From Bacillota bacterium (GTDB taxonomy: Bacteria > Sysuimicrobiota > Sysuimicrobiia > Sysuimicrobiales > Segetimicrobiaceae), in the NCBI GenBank assembly GCA_021324255.1, contig JAJPJL010000109.1:1-61062 (forward strand): a DNA stretch of 61,062 nt. The letters are read 5' to 3'. Under the pieces are notes generated by a model. That model had not been told where the DNA came from. It was given only the letters and a program-made list of their open reading frames with translations, and searched no databases. Made by a program: the position numbers and the translations under genes. Position 1 is the stretch's first letter. Each line of letters opens with the position of its first letter. This document shows positions 49,763 through 58,406 of the stretch, piece by piece.

Positions 49763-52700
49763 TCAGAACGGAAAGCGCGTGAGCAGGAATACGCCGCTCT
49801 CGCCCAGGCTGTCCACATTATACGTCAGCGACACGCTCGGGCTGAGGTAGTACTGAATGCCGAGGACCGTGTACGGCTGGCCCGACGGGTTGAGCGGCGC
49901 GAGGCTGCCGATCGAGGGCAGCGTCGTCACCGACGAGCGGCCGATCACCTCGCTGAGTGACAGGTAGACGTTCTTGAAGATGTACTTGCCGATCTGCAGC
50001 GTCAACGGGCTCTGCGTGTCGTAGGAAATGGTGAGGGTGTCGAGACGAAGCGCCTGCTGCAGCGTCTGCGTGATCGAGCCCAACACCATCTGGCTGAGGA
50101 ACGCCGTGGGCGACCCGCCGGACGCGCCGCTCGTGCCCGCGACGAGCGCCAGAATCTTGTCCTGGGCCATGGGTGGGTCGGAGCTCCACGTGATCGCCGG
50201 CGAGGGGAGCACGCCGTTGATGTCGAGGAACACGCGCGTGTCGCCGTACATCGCCTGCGCATGCGCGGAGATCTGGGGGTTCAGGCCGCTCGCCTCGGAG
50301 AACACGACGCTGCCGTCCGTGACCGTGTAGGGCGTGCCAAACAGCGCCAGCGTCCCGTTGAGCGCGCGGATCTCGCCGGACAGCGCGGGACGCGCCAGCG
50401 TGCCGCCGACGTGGATGCCGCCGCTGAGCTCCGCCCGCACGGGACCCTGCGCATACGCGACGTTGTCCCCGAGCTTGACGGCGACGTCGAGGCCGACCGG
50501 AATCGGCCCGCCCCCGCCGGCCGCGGGCGATGCGGCCAGCGCAACCTGGCCGTGGGACACGGTGACGTCGCCGGCCAGCGTCGGCTGCGTCGCAGGACCC
50601 CCGAGATGCAGCGTGCCGTCGAGGCCGCCCGAGTACAGGCCCGGTATCTGCAGGGTCACCCCCTTGGCGGCGAGGTCGAGCGCCACGGTGCTCGGCTGCA
50701 GGTTCTTGATGCCGATCGTGCCCTGCGTCTCCATGGTGCCCGCGCCGACCGTCGCCGACAGGCTCCGCACGAGGATCTCGGACTGGGAAAACGCGATGTC
50801 CGCATTGACGTTCTCGATGGGCGTCGCCACCGGGGCAAACCGGAAGCGACCGCCGTGCGACTCGACCGTCCCGCTCATCAGGGGGGCGGCCACCGTACCG
50901 CCGATCGACACCTGCCCGGCCACGGTTCCGCTCGCGTCCTGGATCTCGGGCGTGAACAGCGTCAGCAGGCTGAGATCGGCGTCCTCCAACGACACCTGCA
51001 CCTTGAGCGGTCCGTCCGGCGCCGGCGTGAACCGGCCGGGGACGAGCGGGACGGTGCCCGCGACGAGGAGCTTGCGCGCCCCCTTCTCGATGGTGCCCGT
51101 CTCGATCGTAACGATCCCGTCCTTGTAGAAGGCGACCGATGCCATGCGGTCGGCGGTCGCACCCGGAATGCCCGCCCCGAACGCCTCCATCGACAGGCCG
51201 GCCGTGGGATTATCGGTCGGCCCCGTCCACTGCATCGTGAAGTTCAGCGAGCCCGCGAGCGTCTGGGTGGTATGGAAAAACGGGCGCAGCACGTTGGCGT
51301 CCAGGTTTTGGCCCGAGACCTCCACGTCGCTCGTGCCCCGCAGCTCGACGCGACCCTGTGCCGCGAGCTGTCCCTGAGCGGGGGAGAGCACGAGCTTCCG
51401 GATGTCCACGGTCCCGTGGGTCAGCGTGAGGTCCGCGGTGCCGGTGCCGACGGGCACCCCGCCGACTTCGCCGTCGTGCATGGACAGCGCGAGGTGCGCC
51501 GCGGGATCGGACAGCGGCCCCTGCAGGCCCACGGTGCCGTCGATCGTGCCGCGGACCGAGATCGCCGGGGTGATGCCGGCCGCGGCCACGACGGTGTCGA
51601 TGCGGCCGCGCTCGACGCTGAACGTGAGATCGGCGGCGGGCCGCGGGCCGTCGTAGACATGCCCCGTGACGCGGTACCGCTGATCACCCTGCGAGAGCTG
51701 GAGCGGCGAGAGCGTGAGCGTGTGGCCGCGGTAGTCCACGACGCCGGACGCCTCGAACGTCTGGCCGTGAATCGAGAGGTTCGGGGACACGAGCGTGCCG
51801 GAGAGGTCGGGGTCGCGAAGCGTGCCCGTCACCGCGCCGGACAAGCTCACCGTCCCGTCGGGGGCGAACCCGAGCGTGCCGATGGACGGAATATCGGCGA
51901 GCCGTACGCCGTCGGCGCTGAGGCTCAGGTCGAGCGCCCCGGAGAGATCGATCGTGCCCGACGCGTTGAGCCGCGAGTTGTGGATCCGCGCGGTGGCCGT
52001 CTCGATCCGGATGCGCCGCCCGTCGCCCGTGAACCGCGCGCTCATGCCATCCACCGGCTGGCCGCTCACGGTGCCGCCTGTGAGGGAGACATCGCCGGAG
52101 ACGGCCGGGTGTGCCAGCGGGCCGTTCGCGGCGAGCCGTCCGGAGACGGTGCCCGCAATGCCGACTCCCGGCGCCAGCGCGCGCACCCACGGCGCCAGCG
52201 CCACTCCCTGCATCTCTATGGAGAGATTCTGCGCCACCGGCGGATCGAACGCGATGCCGCCGTGGACCCGGTACGCGGTCGCCGCATCCACCACGGCGAG
52301 CCCGGACGTCTCCGCGGTGCGGGGCCCGATCACGAGCGCGCCGGACGCGAGGTCGAACGGCGCGGGGCCGATGTGGCCGTCCCACGCGACGACGTCGCCG
52401 GAGAGGACGGGCGCGCGGAGCGTGCCGCCGAGGCGGCCACTGAGGTTCGCCACGCCGGCCACGGACAGCGGGGGGCGCGCGGCGCTCGGCAGACCGGCCC
52501 ACCCGGGCGCCTGATCGAGCGGAATCCCGTACGCGGAGAGGCTCAGGTCGAGCCCGCCCCACGGCGCGATGGTGCCCGAGGCATAGACGTCCGACGCACC
52601 CTTTCGCACGCCGAGGAAGTCCAGGGCGACCGACCCGCCGTCGTCCCACACGAGGGTGTTGAGGTCCTGAAATGTCACGCCCCGGATCGACCCGGCGGGC

Positions 52701-54187
52701 ATCGAGACCGCGGCGAGCACCTGCACGCGTCCCCCACTCTGCACGCCCGCGATCGCGCCCGAGGCGCGGCCCGTGAGATCTCCGATCGGCGGGAGCCCCA
52801 GGGCGGGGAGCGCCGCGACGTCGATCCCGGACGTCGCGGCCGTAAAGGCGTAGGACCCCGCGCCGCCGGACACGCCGACGACGCCGTCACCCGTGATGCG
52901 CCCGCCGCCGATGCTCGCCGTGAGCCCGCGCAGGGCCAGCACACCGGCGCCGTATTGAAACCGGGCGCGGAGGTCCGCAAAGGCTTCCCGGTTCAGGCGG
53001 CCCCGGGCCGACGTGACGTCGCCGTCGAGATAGGGCGCGCTCACCGGGCCCGTGATCCAGAGGTGTCCGCTGGCCTGCCCCGCGAGCCCGAGACGGGCGG
53101 TGGGAAAGAACAGGCTGCGGACCATTCCAAGATCGAGCCGCGGGGAGGCGACGACGAGGTCGAGCCACGTCGCGGCGCCGCTGGGATAGTTGACGTCCCC
53201 CCGAAGCCGCACGGCGGATCCGTTCGCGTCAAAGGACAGCCCGGGCGTCGACACACGCCCGTCACCGAGGATCAGCTCGCCGGACACCCCCCGCAGCGCG
53301 ACGTGGCCGGGCAGATATTCGGCCGCGGCGTCGCGGAGCTGAACGGTCCCGCCGTAATCGAGCGTCATCCCGTCTGCCATGGACGTGATGAGCAGGTGGA
53401 CACGCCCATCGAATCGTCCCCCGGCCCACCGCACCTGGCGCAGGCGCACGATGTAGTTGCCCCACCGGCGCGCGTCGCCGTTCGTTGCCGTCACGTCGAG
53501 GTCGTAGATACCGTCGCTCGGCAGGTACCGTCCGCGGCACGCGACGTCCTCCCCCTCGGCGCTCCTCGCCGTGAGGTTGAACGCGATCTCGTGGCTGCGG
53601 CCGAAGTCGAGCGCGCCGGCGACGCGCGAAAACTTCGATACAAAGGGCGTGGCGGGCGACTCCCAGCCGTCGCTGTACCCGACGAGACCGTCGTCGATCA
53701 CGATGCGGCCGCCGTATCCGGGGCCGAGGGGCCCGGCCTGCTGACTCGCCAGCAGGCCGGCGAGATTCCACGCGCCGGAGCCGTTCCGCGACACCGTGAG
53801 CCGTGGACGCCGGAGACGCACCTCCGTCACTGCCTGGAGCGGATTGTCGGGGTGGCGCACAAACGCGGCGAGGTCGAGCGTTACGTGGACGCGGTCCGCG
53901 GAAAAGATCACGCCGCGGCTGAACCCGCCGGGCTCCGCGATCACGAGATCGCGCAGGTCGATCCCGCGGATCAGGTCCCCGCCGACGCCGCCGAGCGCGA
54001 CCGGCCGGCGGAGCGTCTCCTGAAGGCGGGCCACGAGGATCTGCCGCACCTGGCCTGCGATCCAGCCGCTCGACACGAGGATGACCCACGCCGCGGCCGC
54101 GGCGGCGAGCACCACGGCCGCGGCGATCGCGCCGGCCCGCCAGCGGGCGCCGCGTGTTCGGCCCGGCCGGGGCGATCCCGGCGCCAC
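49763..54187 (-). CDS. tamB: Translocation and assembly module protein TamB
   Basis: A 1474-aa protein of the AsmA/TamB bridge family. One N-terminal helix (GAIAAAVVLAAAAAAWVILV) anchors it in the inner membrane. A beta-groove follows, built of about 40 repeated strands such as VSGDVSLTGGTVSGQPVDGM and LSGTLVSPNLSIHGQTFEAS, which can carry lipids between membranes. The C-terminal DUF490 core has VAYAQGPVRAELSGGIHVGG, LARPALSGEIRALNGTLALF and ILALVAGTSGASGGSPTAFL. It ends ESGVFLLTRFPF with a final Phe. TamA (Omp85) is not here; BamA may serve. Starts 6 bases after the S55 gene ends. It is the largest gene in the window; an equally long frame on the other strand is only its shadow. Confidence 0.94.
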   Translation of the reverse strand: MAPGSPRPGRTRGARWRAGAIAAAVVLAAAAAAWVILVSSGWIAGQVRQILVARLQETLRRPVALGGVGGDLIRGIDLRDLVIAEPGGFSRGVIFSADRVHVTLDLAAFVRHPDNPLQAVTEVRLRRPRLTVSRNGSGAWNLAGLLASQQAGPLGPGYGGRIVIDDGLVGYSDGWESPATPFVSKFSRVAGALDFGRSHEIAFNLTARSAEGEDVACRGRYLPSDGIYDLDVTATNGDARRWGNYIVRLRQVRWAGGRFDGRVHLLITSMADGMTLDYGGTVQLRDAAAEYLPGHVALRGVSGELILGDGRVSTPGLSFDANGSAVRLRGDVNYPSGAATWLDLVVASPRLDLGMVRSLFFPTARLGLAGQASGHLWITGPVSAPYLDGDVTSARGRLNREAFADLRARFQYGAGVLALRGLTASIGGGRITGDGVVGVSGGAGSYAFTAATSGIDVAALPALGLPPIGDLTGRASGAIAGVQSGGRVQVLAAVSMPAGSIRGVTFQDLNTLVWDDGGSVALDFLGVRKGASDVYASGTIAPWGGLDLSLSAYGIPLDQAPGWAGLPSAARPPLSVAGVANLSGRLGGTLRAPVLSGDVVAWDGHIGPAPFDLASGALVIGPRTAETSGLAVVDAATAYRVHGGIAFDPPVAQNLSIEMQGVALAPWVRALAPGVGIAGTVSGRLAANGPLAHPAVSGDVSLTGGTVSGQPVDGMSARFTGDGRRIRIETATARIHNSRLNASGTIDLSGALDLSLSADGVRLADIPSIGTLGFAPDGTVSLSGAVTGTLRDPDLSGTLVSPNLSIHGQTFEASGVVDYRGHTLTLSPLQLSQGDQRYRVTGHVYDGPRPAADLTFSVERGRIDTVVAAAGITPAISVRGTIDGTVGLQGPLSDPAAHLALSMHDGEVGGVPVGTGTADLTLTHGTVDIRKLVLSPAQGQLAAQGRVELRGTSDVEVSGQNLDANVLRPFFHTTQTLAGSLNFTMQWTGPTDNPTAGLSMEAFGAGIPGATADRMASVAFYKDGIVTIETGTIEKGARKLLVAGTVPLVPGRFTPAPDGPLKVQVSLEDADLSLLTLFTPEIQDASGTVAGQVSIGGTVAAPLMSGTVESHGGRFRFAPVATPIENVNADIAFSQSEILVRSLSATVGAGTMETQGTIGIKNLQPSTVALDLAAKGVTLQIPGLYSGGLDGTLHLGGPATQPTLAGDVTVSHGQVALAASPAAGGGGPIPVGLDVAVKLGDNVAYAQGPVRAELSGGIHVGGTLARPALSGEIRALNGTLALFGTPYTVTDGSVVFSEASGLNPQISAHAQAMYGDTRVFLDINGVLPSPAITWSSDPPMAQDKILALVAGTSGASGGSPTAFLSQMVLGSITQTLQQALRLDTLTISYDTQSPLTLQIGKYIFKNVYLSLSEVIGRSSVTTLPSIGSLAPLNPSGQPYTVLGIQYYLSPSVSLTYNVDSLGESGVFLLTRFPF

Positions 54188-54192
54188 CGTGC

Positions 54193-56067
54193 TCAGTGAG
54201 GTTCTCCCGTGATCAGAACCGGAATCTGGACGCGGCCCGCGAGCACCCAGGGCGTCGCGGCGGTCGCCACGGGCCGGCCCGCTTCCGGCCCCGCGGCCGT
54301 GTCGGAGGGCGCCGACCTGCCGCCGGCGAGCTCGACCACGAGGTCGGTGTGCTGCTCCTGGTGCTCGAACGTGGACACCGCTTCGAGCAGGGTATGCGCG
54401 GTCTCCGGCGGCGGGGTGAGGCCCACCGCCGCGGTCCCGGCCCCCGGCGTGGCGGCGGGCGGGACGCCGGCGCGGCCGGCGCGGACGACCAGCAATGCCG
54501 GCCCGGGCACGAACGTCGAGGGGACGGTGAGATCCACATCCCGCGCGGTGGCTTCTCCGCGGAACGGGCGGATGCTCACATGCACATGGATCGTGCTCCC
54601 CGCGGCGATGGTATGCTCCGCCACATCGGCGGCGATGATCACCGCCGTCTCCTGCTCGCTCGTGACCCGGACGTCCATGTCCATGTCCATCGGTTGCAGG
54701 TCAGCAAAGTCGTTGTCGAAGAGCAGCCGCATCGCGTCCGGCATCTCGGTAAGCGCCCGCGCGGCGATGTCCGTTCCACTGTAGAAGCGATTGCCGCGCA
54801 CAATCGCCCGGTCGAGGCCGCGGGCGCGGAGGGTCATCCGCACGTCCGCGGTGCCGGCGCCGGATCGGTTGAGCGCCCGCTCGATGGCGGACTGCGCGCC
54901 GACCGTCACCAGTTTCGGCACCAACTCCTTGTCCGGCACGACCTGGAAGGTGAACTGCCGGCTCACCCCCGTCTCCCCGTCCGTGACGCGCACGCGCACG
55001 CCGAACATGCGGGGCAGGCTCCCGACCATGCCGGCGATGGCGGCGGGCCGATCCTCGGAGATGACGCCGACCGGCGCGCCGGCGGCGCCTACCTTTATAT
55101 TCCGCTCCATACCGCGCACGACTTGCAAAATCGACGCGTTCGTGAGGAGGTACCGCGCGGGCCCGACATTCGCGAACGGGTGGCCGAACGCCAGGATCCG
55201 GTCGCCGTCGCGGTACGTGAGCGTCCCCACCGCGTACTGGCCGATATCCCCGCGCATCAACGCCACGGCGATCGCGCTGCCCGGTTCGAGTGGAAGCGAC
55301 GCGGGAAGGTCGATCGACGACCCGCCCGTCATGGGCACGATGTCCATGGGCGCCAGGTACTCCGCGAGCTCGGCTTGCTCGCGCGCGCCGAGCCCGGAAA
55401 CAAACAGCGGGGTGGCCGCGGGAACCGCGACGAGGGTGCCGGGTGCGGGGCGGGGCGCGCCCCTTCGGGAGGCCGCCACCGTGATGCGGCGGATCACCGT
55501 GCCGCCGACCTCCACGGGCGAGATCGCCGCCATCCGCGGCGCGCCGGATCCGGCCGCGCGCCGCGGCAGATCGCGCATCATGTCCGCGACCGGCGTAAAC
55601 AGCCCCACCATCGGGTCGGAGCCCTCGAGCGAGTAGCTAAACGCCCCGGCGAGGCGGCCGCCAAAATAGATCGGGCTCCCGCTCATGCCCGCGGCGAGCC
55701 CGCCGACACTCCGGATCGCCGCGCCGGAGGCCCGAAACAGGACCAGGTCGCCGGCTGGTCCACCGTTGCGGAGGATCCCGAGAACCCGTACCTGAAACTC
55801 GGTGATGCGCGTCCCCAGGAGCACCGTCTTACCGACGCCGGTCATCCCGGTGCGAATCGCGCTCTCCGGGTATAGCAGCGCCCCTGTGCCTGCGGCGCAG
55901 GGTCCGCCGATCCGCGGCGCCGGGGGCAAGGGGGCGCAGCCGGCCGGCGCCGGCGGTGCGGCCAGGGCGCCGGCTCCCGCCCCCACCGCCACCGCGGCGG
56001 CGAGCACGGCAGATCGCGCGAGCCCCGCGAGCCCGGGCGATCCGCCACGCGGGCGACGGCGGCCCAC
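54193..56067 (-). CDS. SpoIVB-like S55-domain secreted protein, copy 2
   Basis: A 624-aa exported protein. The start GTG at 56067 is 2 bases after the upstream paralogue ends; an in-frame ATG at 56121 would overlap it. A signal helix (SAVLAAAVAVGAGAGALAAP) precedes IRTGMTGVGKTVLLGTRITE (the S55 opening), then GLAAGMSGSPIYFGGRLAGA (Ser near residue 130). RDGDRILAFGHPFANVGPAR (His near 296) follows. A long C-terminal half of immunoglobulin-like strands ends PWVLAGRVQIPVLITGEPH. The Ser and His motifs come in the reverse order of SpoIVB, so protease activity should not be assumed. No PDZ domain. Linked to tamB. Confidence 0.88.
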   Translation of the reverse strand: MGRRRPRGGSPGLAGLARSAVLAAAVAVGAGAGALAAPPAPAGCAPLPPAPRIGGPCAAGTGALLYPESAIRTGMTGVGKTVLLGTRITEFQVRVLGILRNGGPAGDLVLFRASGAAIRSVGGLAAGMSGSPIYFGGRLAGAFSYSLEGSDPMVGLFTPVADMMRDLPRRAAGSGAPRMAAISPVEVGGTVIRRITVAASRRGAPRPAPGTLVAVPAATPLFVSGLGAREQAELAEYLAPMDIVPMTGGSSIDLPASLPLEPGSAIAVALMRGDIGQYAVGTLTYRDGDRILAFGHPFANVGPARYLLTNASILQVVRGMERNIKVGAAGAPVGVISEDRPAAIAGMVGSLPRMFGVRVRVTDGETGVSRQFTFQVVPDKELVPKLVTVGAQSAIERALNRSGAGTADVRMTLRARGLDRAIVRGNRFYSGTDIAARALTEMPDAMRLLFDNDFADLQPMDMDMDVRVTSEQETAVIIAADVAEHTIAAGSTIHVHVSIRPFRGEATARDVDLTVPSTFVPGPALLVVRAGRAGVPPAATPGAGTAAVGLTPPPETAHTLLEAVSTFEHQEQHTDLVVELAGGRSAPSDTAAGPEAGRPVATAATPWVLAGRVQIPVLITGEPH

Positions 56068-56069
56068 CG

Positions 56070-57887
56070 CTACCGGTCCCGCACCGTCATCGGAATCTGG
56101 AACTTGCCGAGCACGACCCACGGCGTCGGCACGGACGTGCCCGCCGGAAGCTCGAACCCCGGGTTTGCGTTGTTCCCCACTGCGGTCAACACGCCCTCGG
56201 GCACCAGTTCCACGAGAATCTCCGTGTTTTTGCCCGTGTTCTCGAAGTCGTCGATGGCCTCTTTGAGCGATGCCGTGCCCAAGGGCGTACCCTCCTGCTG
56301 CACGAGCGCCTGGAACTGGTCGGCGGGCGACGCGCCGTTTGCATTGTTCAGCGTGCCCGCGGTGCCGACGAGAAGGAACGCGGGCCCGGACGGGAACGTC
56401 GCCGGCACGGCAAACTGGACGACGCGGTCGATGCGCTCGCCGTCCCCGTAGGGCTGGAGCGCGACCGCGACGCGCACGGTGTCCCCCGGTTTCACGGTCT
56501 GCGTGTCCGGATGCGCGATGACAAGCAGCGCCGTGTCGGGGTGGCTCGTCACGGTGACGTCGACCGACATGTCCACGGGATCCATGTTTTGGAAGAAATT
56601 CCCGAACAAGAGCTGCGTGGCCACCGGCACATCCAGGACCGACGCGGTCGCGATGTCGCCGATGTCGTACGCGAGATCCCGGCGCACCATCGGCTTCGAC
56701 GACTTGCCCGCCCGCAGCGTGATCTGCACCTGCGACGATCCACCGGCGACCCGGTCGAGGCCGCGCTGGACGAGACTCAGCACGGCCGTGGGGACGAGCG
56801 TCTCCGCGAGATCGGGCCGCGGCACGATCTGCGCGCCGAGCGTCTCAGAGCCGCCGGTATCGGCGTCGCGTATCCGGACACGCACGTCAAAGGTCCGCGG
56901 AAACCGGTGGACCGTGCCGGACACCCCGACGCCTCGATCCTGGTTCAGCGTGCCCACGAGGGGGCCGAGACTCCCCTCCTTGAACGGCTCGTCCAGCGCG
57001 CGCACGATGGCGTCGATGTACGCGCTCGACAGGAACATCGATGTCGCGCCGGCGTTGAGAAACGGGTGCCCAAACCCCAGGATCTCGTCGCCCCGCCGGT
57101 ACGTCACCGTGCCGATGGCGCCGACGTCGGCGTCCCCACGCACGAGCTCCACGCCAAAGGCGCTGCCGGGCTCGAGCGGCGGCGCCTTGAACGTGGCGAC
57201 CCCGCCATAGTGCTGTTGCGGAATCACGTTGTAGCGGCGGAACGACCGCGACAGGATCTCAAAGGCCCTCGGGGTCATCCCCGACGCGAGCAGCGGCACC
57301 GCGGCGGGCGCAACCGCCGCGGTGCCGGGCAAGGGGTGCGCGTTGTACGCCGCGGCGTCCGCGGCCGACGGCATCAGCACGACCTGCGACAGCGGCCCAG
57401 CCGAGGTGGCGATGGGCCGATCGGCACGATACAGACGCACGGCCGGCCCCGCCGCCGTCTGCGCCGCGACCGGTTTCAGAACTTTGAGCATCTCGTCGAT
57501 CGGCGTCGCGAGGCTCAGGTCGGCATCCGGGCCCGGAAACTGATAGCCGTAGCTCAGCGCGCCCACCAGGCGCCCTCCGACGTAGATCGGGCTGCCGCTC
57601 ATGCCGGCGGCGTTGCCACCGGCCTGCTCCATGGCGTGGCCGCTTGCGCGGAACAGGATCAGGTCGGTCGGCGGGGCGCCGCCGCCGTGGAGGATCCCGA
57701 GGATCTTCACGTCAAACCGCTGCACCGCCGTCCCGTGGAAGACGGTGAGCCCGTACCCCACCATGCCCGGGCGCACGGCGGCCAGCGGCATCGTCGGCGG
57801 TCCCTGCGCGGGCTGCGCGGCCCCGAGAGGGAGGGCCCCTCCGAGCGCTAGGACCGCGATGATGGCCGTCGTCCACACTTTGGGCAC
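56070..57887 (-). CDS. SpoIVB-like S55-domain secreted protein, copy 1
   Basis: A 605-aa paralogue of the next gene. Start GTG at 57887, with GAGGGGGGA upstream. The signal helix is TTAIIAVLALGGALPLGAAQ. S55 motifs: VRPGMVGYGLTVFHGTAVQR near residue 40, GGNAAGMSGSPIYVGGRLVG (Ser near 97-99), RRGDEILGFGHPFLNAGATS (His near 274). The rest has many beta strands and ends TPWVVLGKFQIPMTVRDR, matching the copy 2 tail. The two share domain order from end to end, so they arose by tandem duplication. A terminator-like hairpin and a promoter-bearing small gene lie upstream. Peptidase activity is a family-based guess. Confidence 0.88.
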   Translation of the reverse strand: MPKVWTTAIIAVLALGGALPLGAAQPAQGPPTMPLAAVRPGMVGYGLTVFHGTAVQRFDVKILGILHGGGAPPTDLILFRASGHAMEQAGGNAAGMSGSPIYVGGRLVGALSYGYQFPGPDADLSLATPIDEMLKVLKPVAAQTAAGPAVRLYRADRPIATSAGPLSQVVLMPSAADAAAYNAHPLPGTAAVAPAAVPLLASGMTPRAFEILSRSFRRYNVIPQQHYGGVATFKAPPLEPGSAFGVELVRGDADVGAIGTVTYRRGDEILGFGHPFLNAGATSMFLSSAYIDAIVRALDEPFKEGSLGPLVGTLNQDRGVGVSGTVHRFPRTFDVRVRIRDADTGGSETLGAQIVPRPDLAETLVPTAVLSLVQRGLDRVAGGSSQVQITLRAGKSSKPMVRRDLAYDIGDIATASVLDVPVATQLLFGNFFQNMDPVDMSVDVTVTSHPDTALLVIAHPDTQTVKPGDTVRVAVALQPYGDGERIDRVVQFAVPATFPSGPAFLLVGTAGTLNNANGASPADQFQALVQQEGTPLGTASLKEAIDDFENTGKNTEILVELVPEGVLTAVGNNANPGFELPAGTSVPTPWVVLGKFQIPMTVRDR

Positions 57888-57962
57888 GCGCGTCCCCCCT
57901 CGTCGCTCCCGGCCCGGCCCGTGGGAATACAGGGCCGGGGCGCCGGCCGCTGCCGCCGCGTC

Positions 57963-57993
57963 AAAAACAGCACGAGGGGCACCTCCGCCCCTC
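57963..57993 (-). terminator. Possible intrinsic terminator after the lipoyl-like gene
   Basis: Stem GAGGGGC/GCCCCTC (57974-57980 and 57987-57993) with a 6-base loop, followed 6 bases later on the minus strand by TTTTT (57963-57967). It lies 37 bases after the stop of the gene at 58030 and before the first S55 gene. Confidence 0.6.
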
Positions 57994-58029
57994 ACACGCC
58001 TCTCCTCGTGCGATCCCGCCGGAGGTTGC

Positions 58030-58350
58030 TCAGCGCGGCGCGATCGCGACGACCGCGTCGCCAATGTGCACGAAATCCCCCGGTCCGACCATGACCTGCA
58101 CGACCTGCCCGTCCACGGGCGCCACAGCCGCAGGCACCGCGCCGCCCGTGGTCGTCTGCACGAAGACGAGCGGATCGCCGTGCCTGACCGTTTGCCCCGT
58201 GGTGGCGAGGCGCAGCGCGATCACCTGGCCGGATAGGACCGAGCGCACCACGAGCGGAGCGTTCTGCGCCCGGCCGGCCGCCACCCCGAGGCTTCCCGCC
58301 AGGATGACCGCCGCGAGACTCGCGACCGCAACCTGCCGCCATCGCACCAC
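58030..58350 (-). CDS. Secreted single-hybrid-motif (lipoyl/biotinyl-like) protein
   Basis: A 106-aa exported protein: signal helix (VAVASLAAVILAGSLGVAAG), then two lipoyl-type half motifs, LVVRSVLSGQVIALRLATTG with QTVRHGDPLVFVQTTTG, and APVDGQVVQVMVGPGDFVHI with GDAVVAIAPR. The fold is the beta-hammerhead of membrane-fusion-protein hinges and biotin carriers, but the AMKM lysine is replaced by QTTTGG, so it is not modified. The start GTG at 58350 fits GAGG 8 bases upstream. Its role is unknown; the fold could form an adaptor in the periplasm. Promoter directly upstream. Confidence 0.75.
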   Translation of the reverse strand: MVRWRQVAVASLAAVILAGSLGVAAGRAQNAPLVVRSVLSGQVIALRLATTGQTVRHGDPLVFVQTTTGGAVPAAVAPVDGQVVQVMVGPGDFVHIGDAVVAIAPR

Positions 58351-58376
58351 GCGCGCCACCTCGCTCAAATCACGAT

Positions 58377-58406
58377 ATTATAGGCATTGGCGATTCTCAC
58401 TGTCAA
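58377..58406 (-). promoter_or_regulatory. Consensus sigma-70 promoter inside the wecB stop codon region
   Basis: Minus strand: -35 TTGACA (58401-58406), 18-base spacer, -10 TATAAT (58377-58382), both perfect. The TGA stop of wecB is part of the -35 hexamer. The predicted start is near 58370, about 20 bases before the GTG of the lipoyl-like gene. Confidence 0.8.

Noticed and set aside
50261-54199. Plus-strand open frame of about 1300 codons opposite tamB
   Set aside because: It mirrors the codon pattern of tamB, is extremely Arg/His/Gly/Ala-rich, has no domain and no ribosome site. It is a high-GC shadow.
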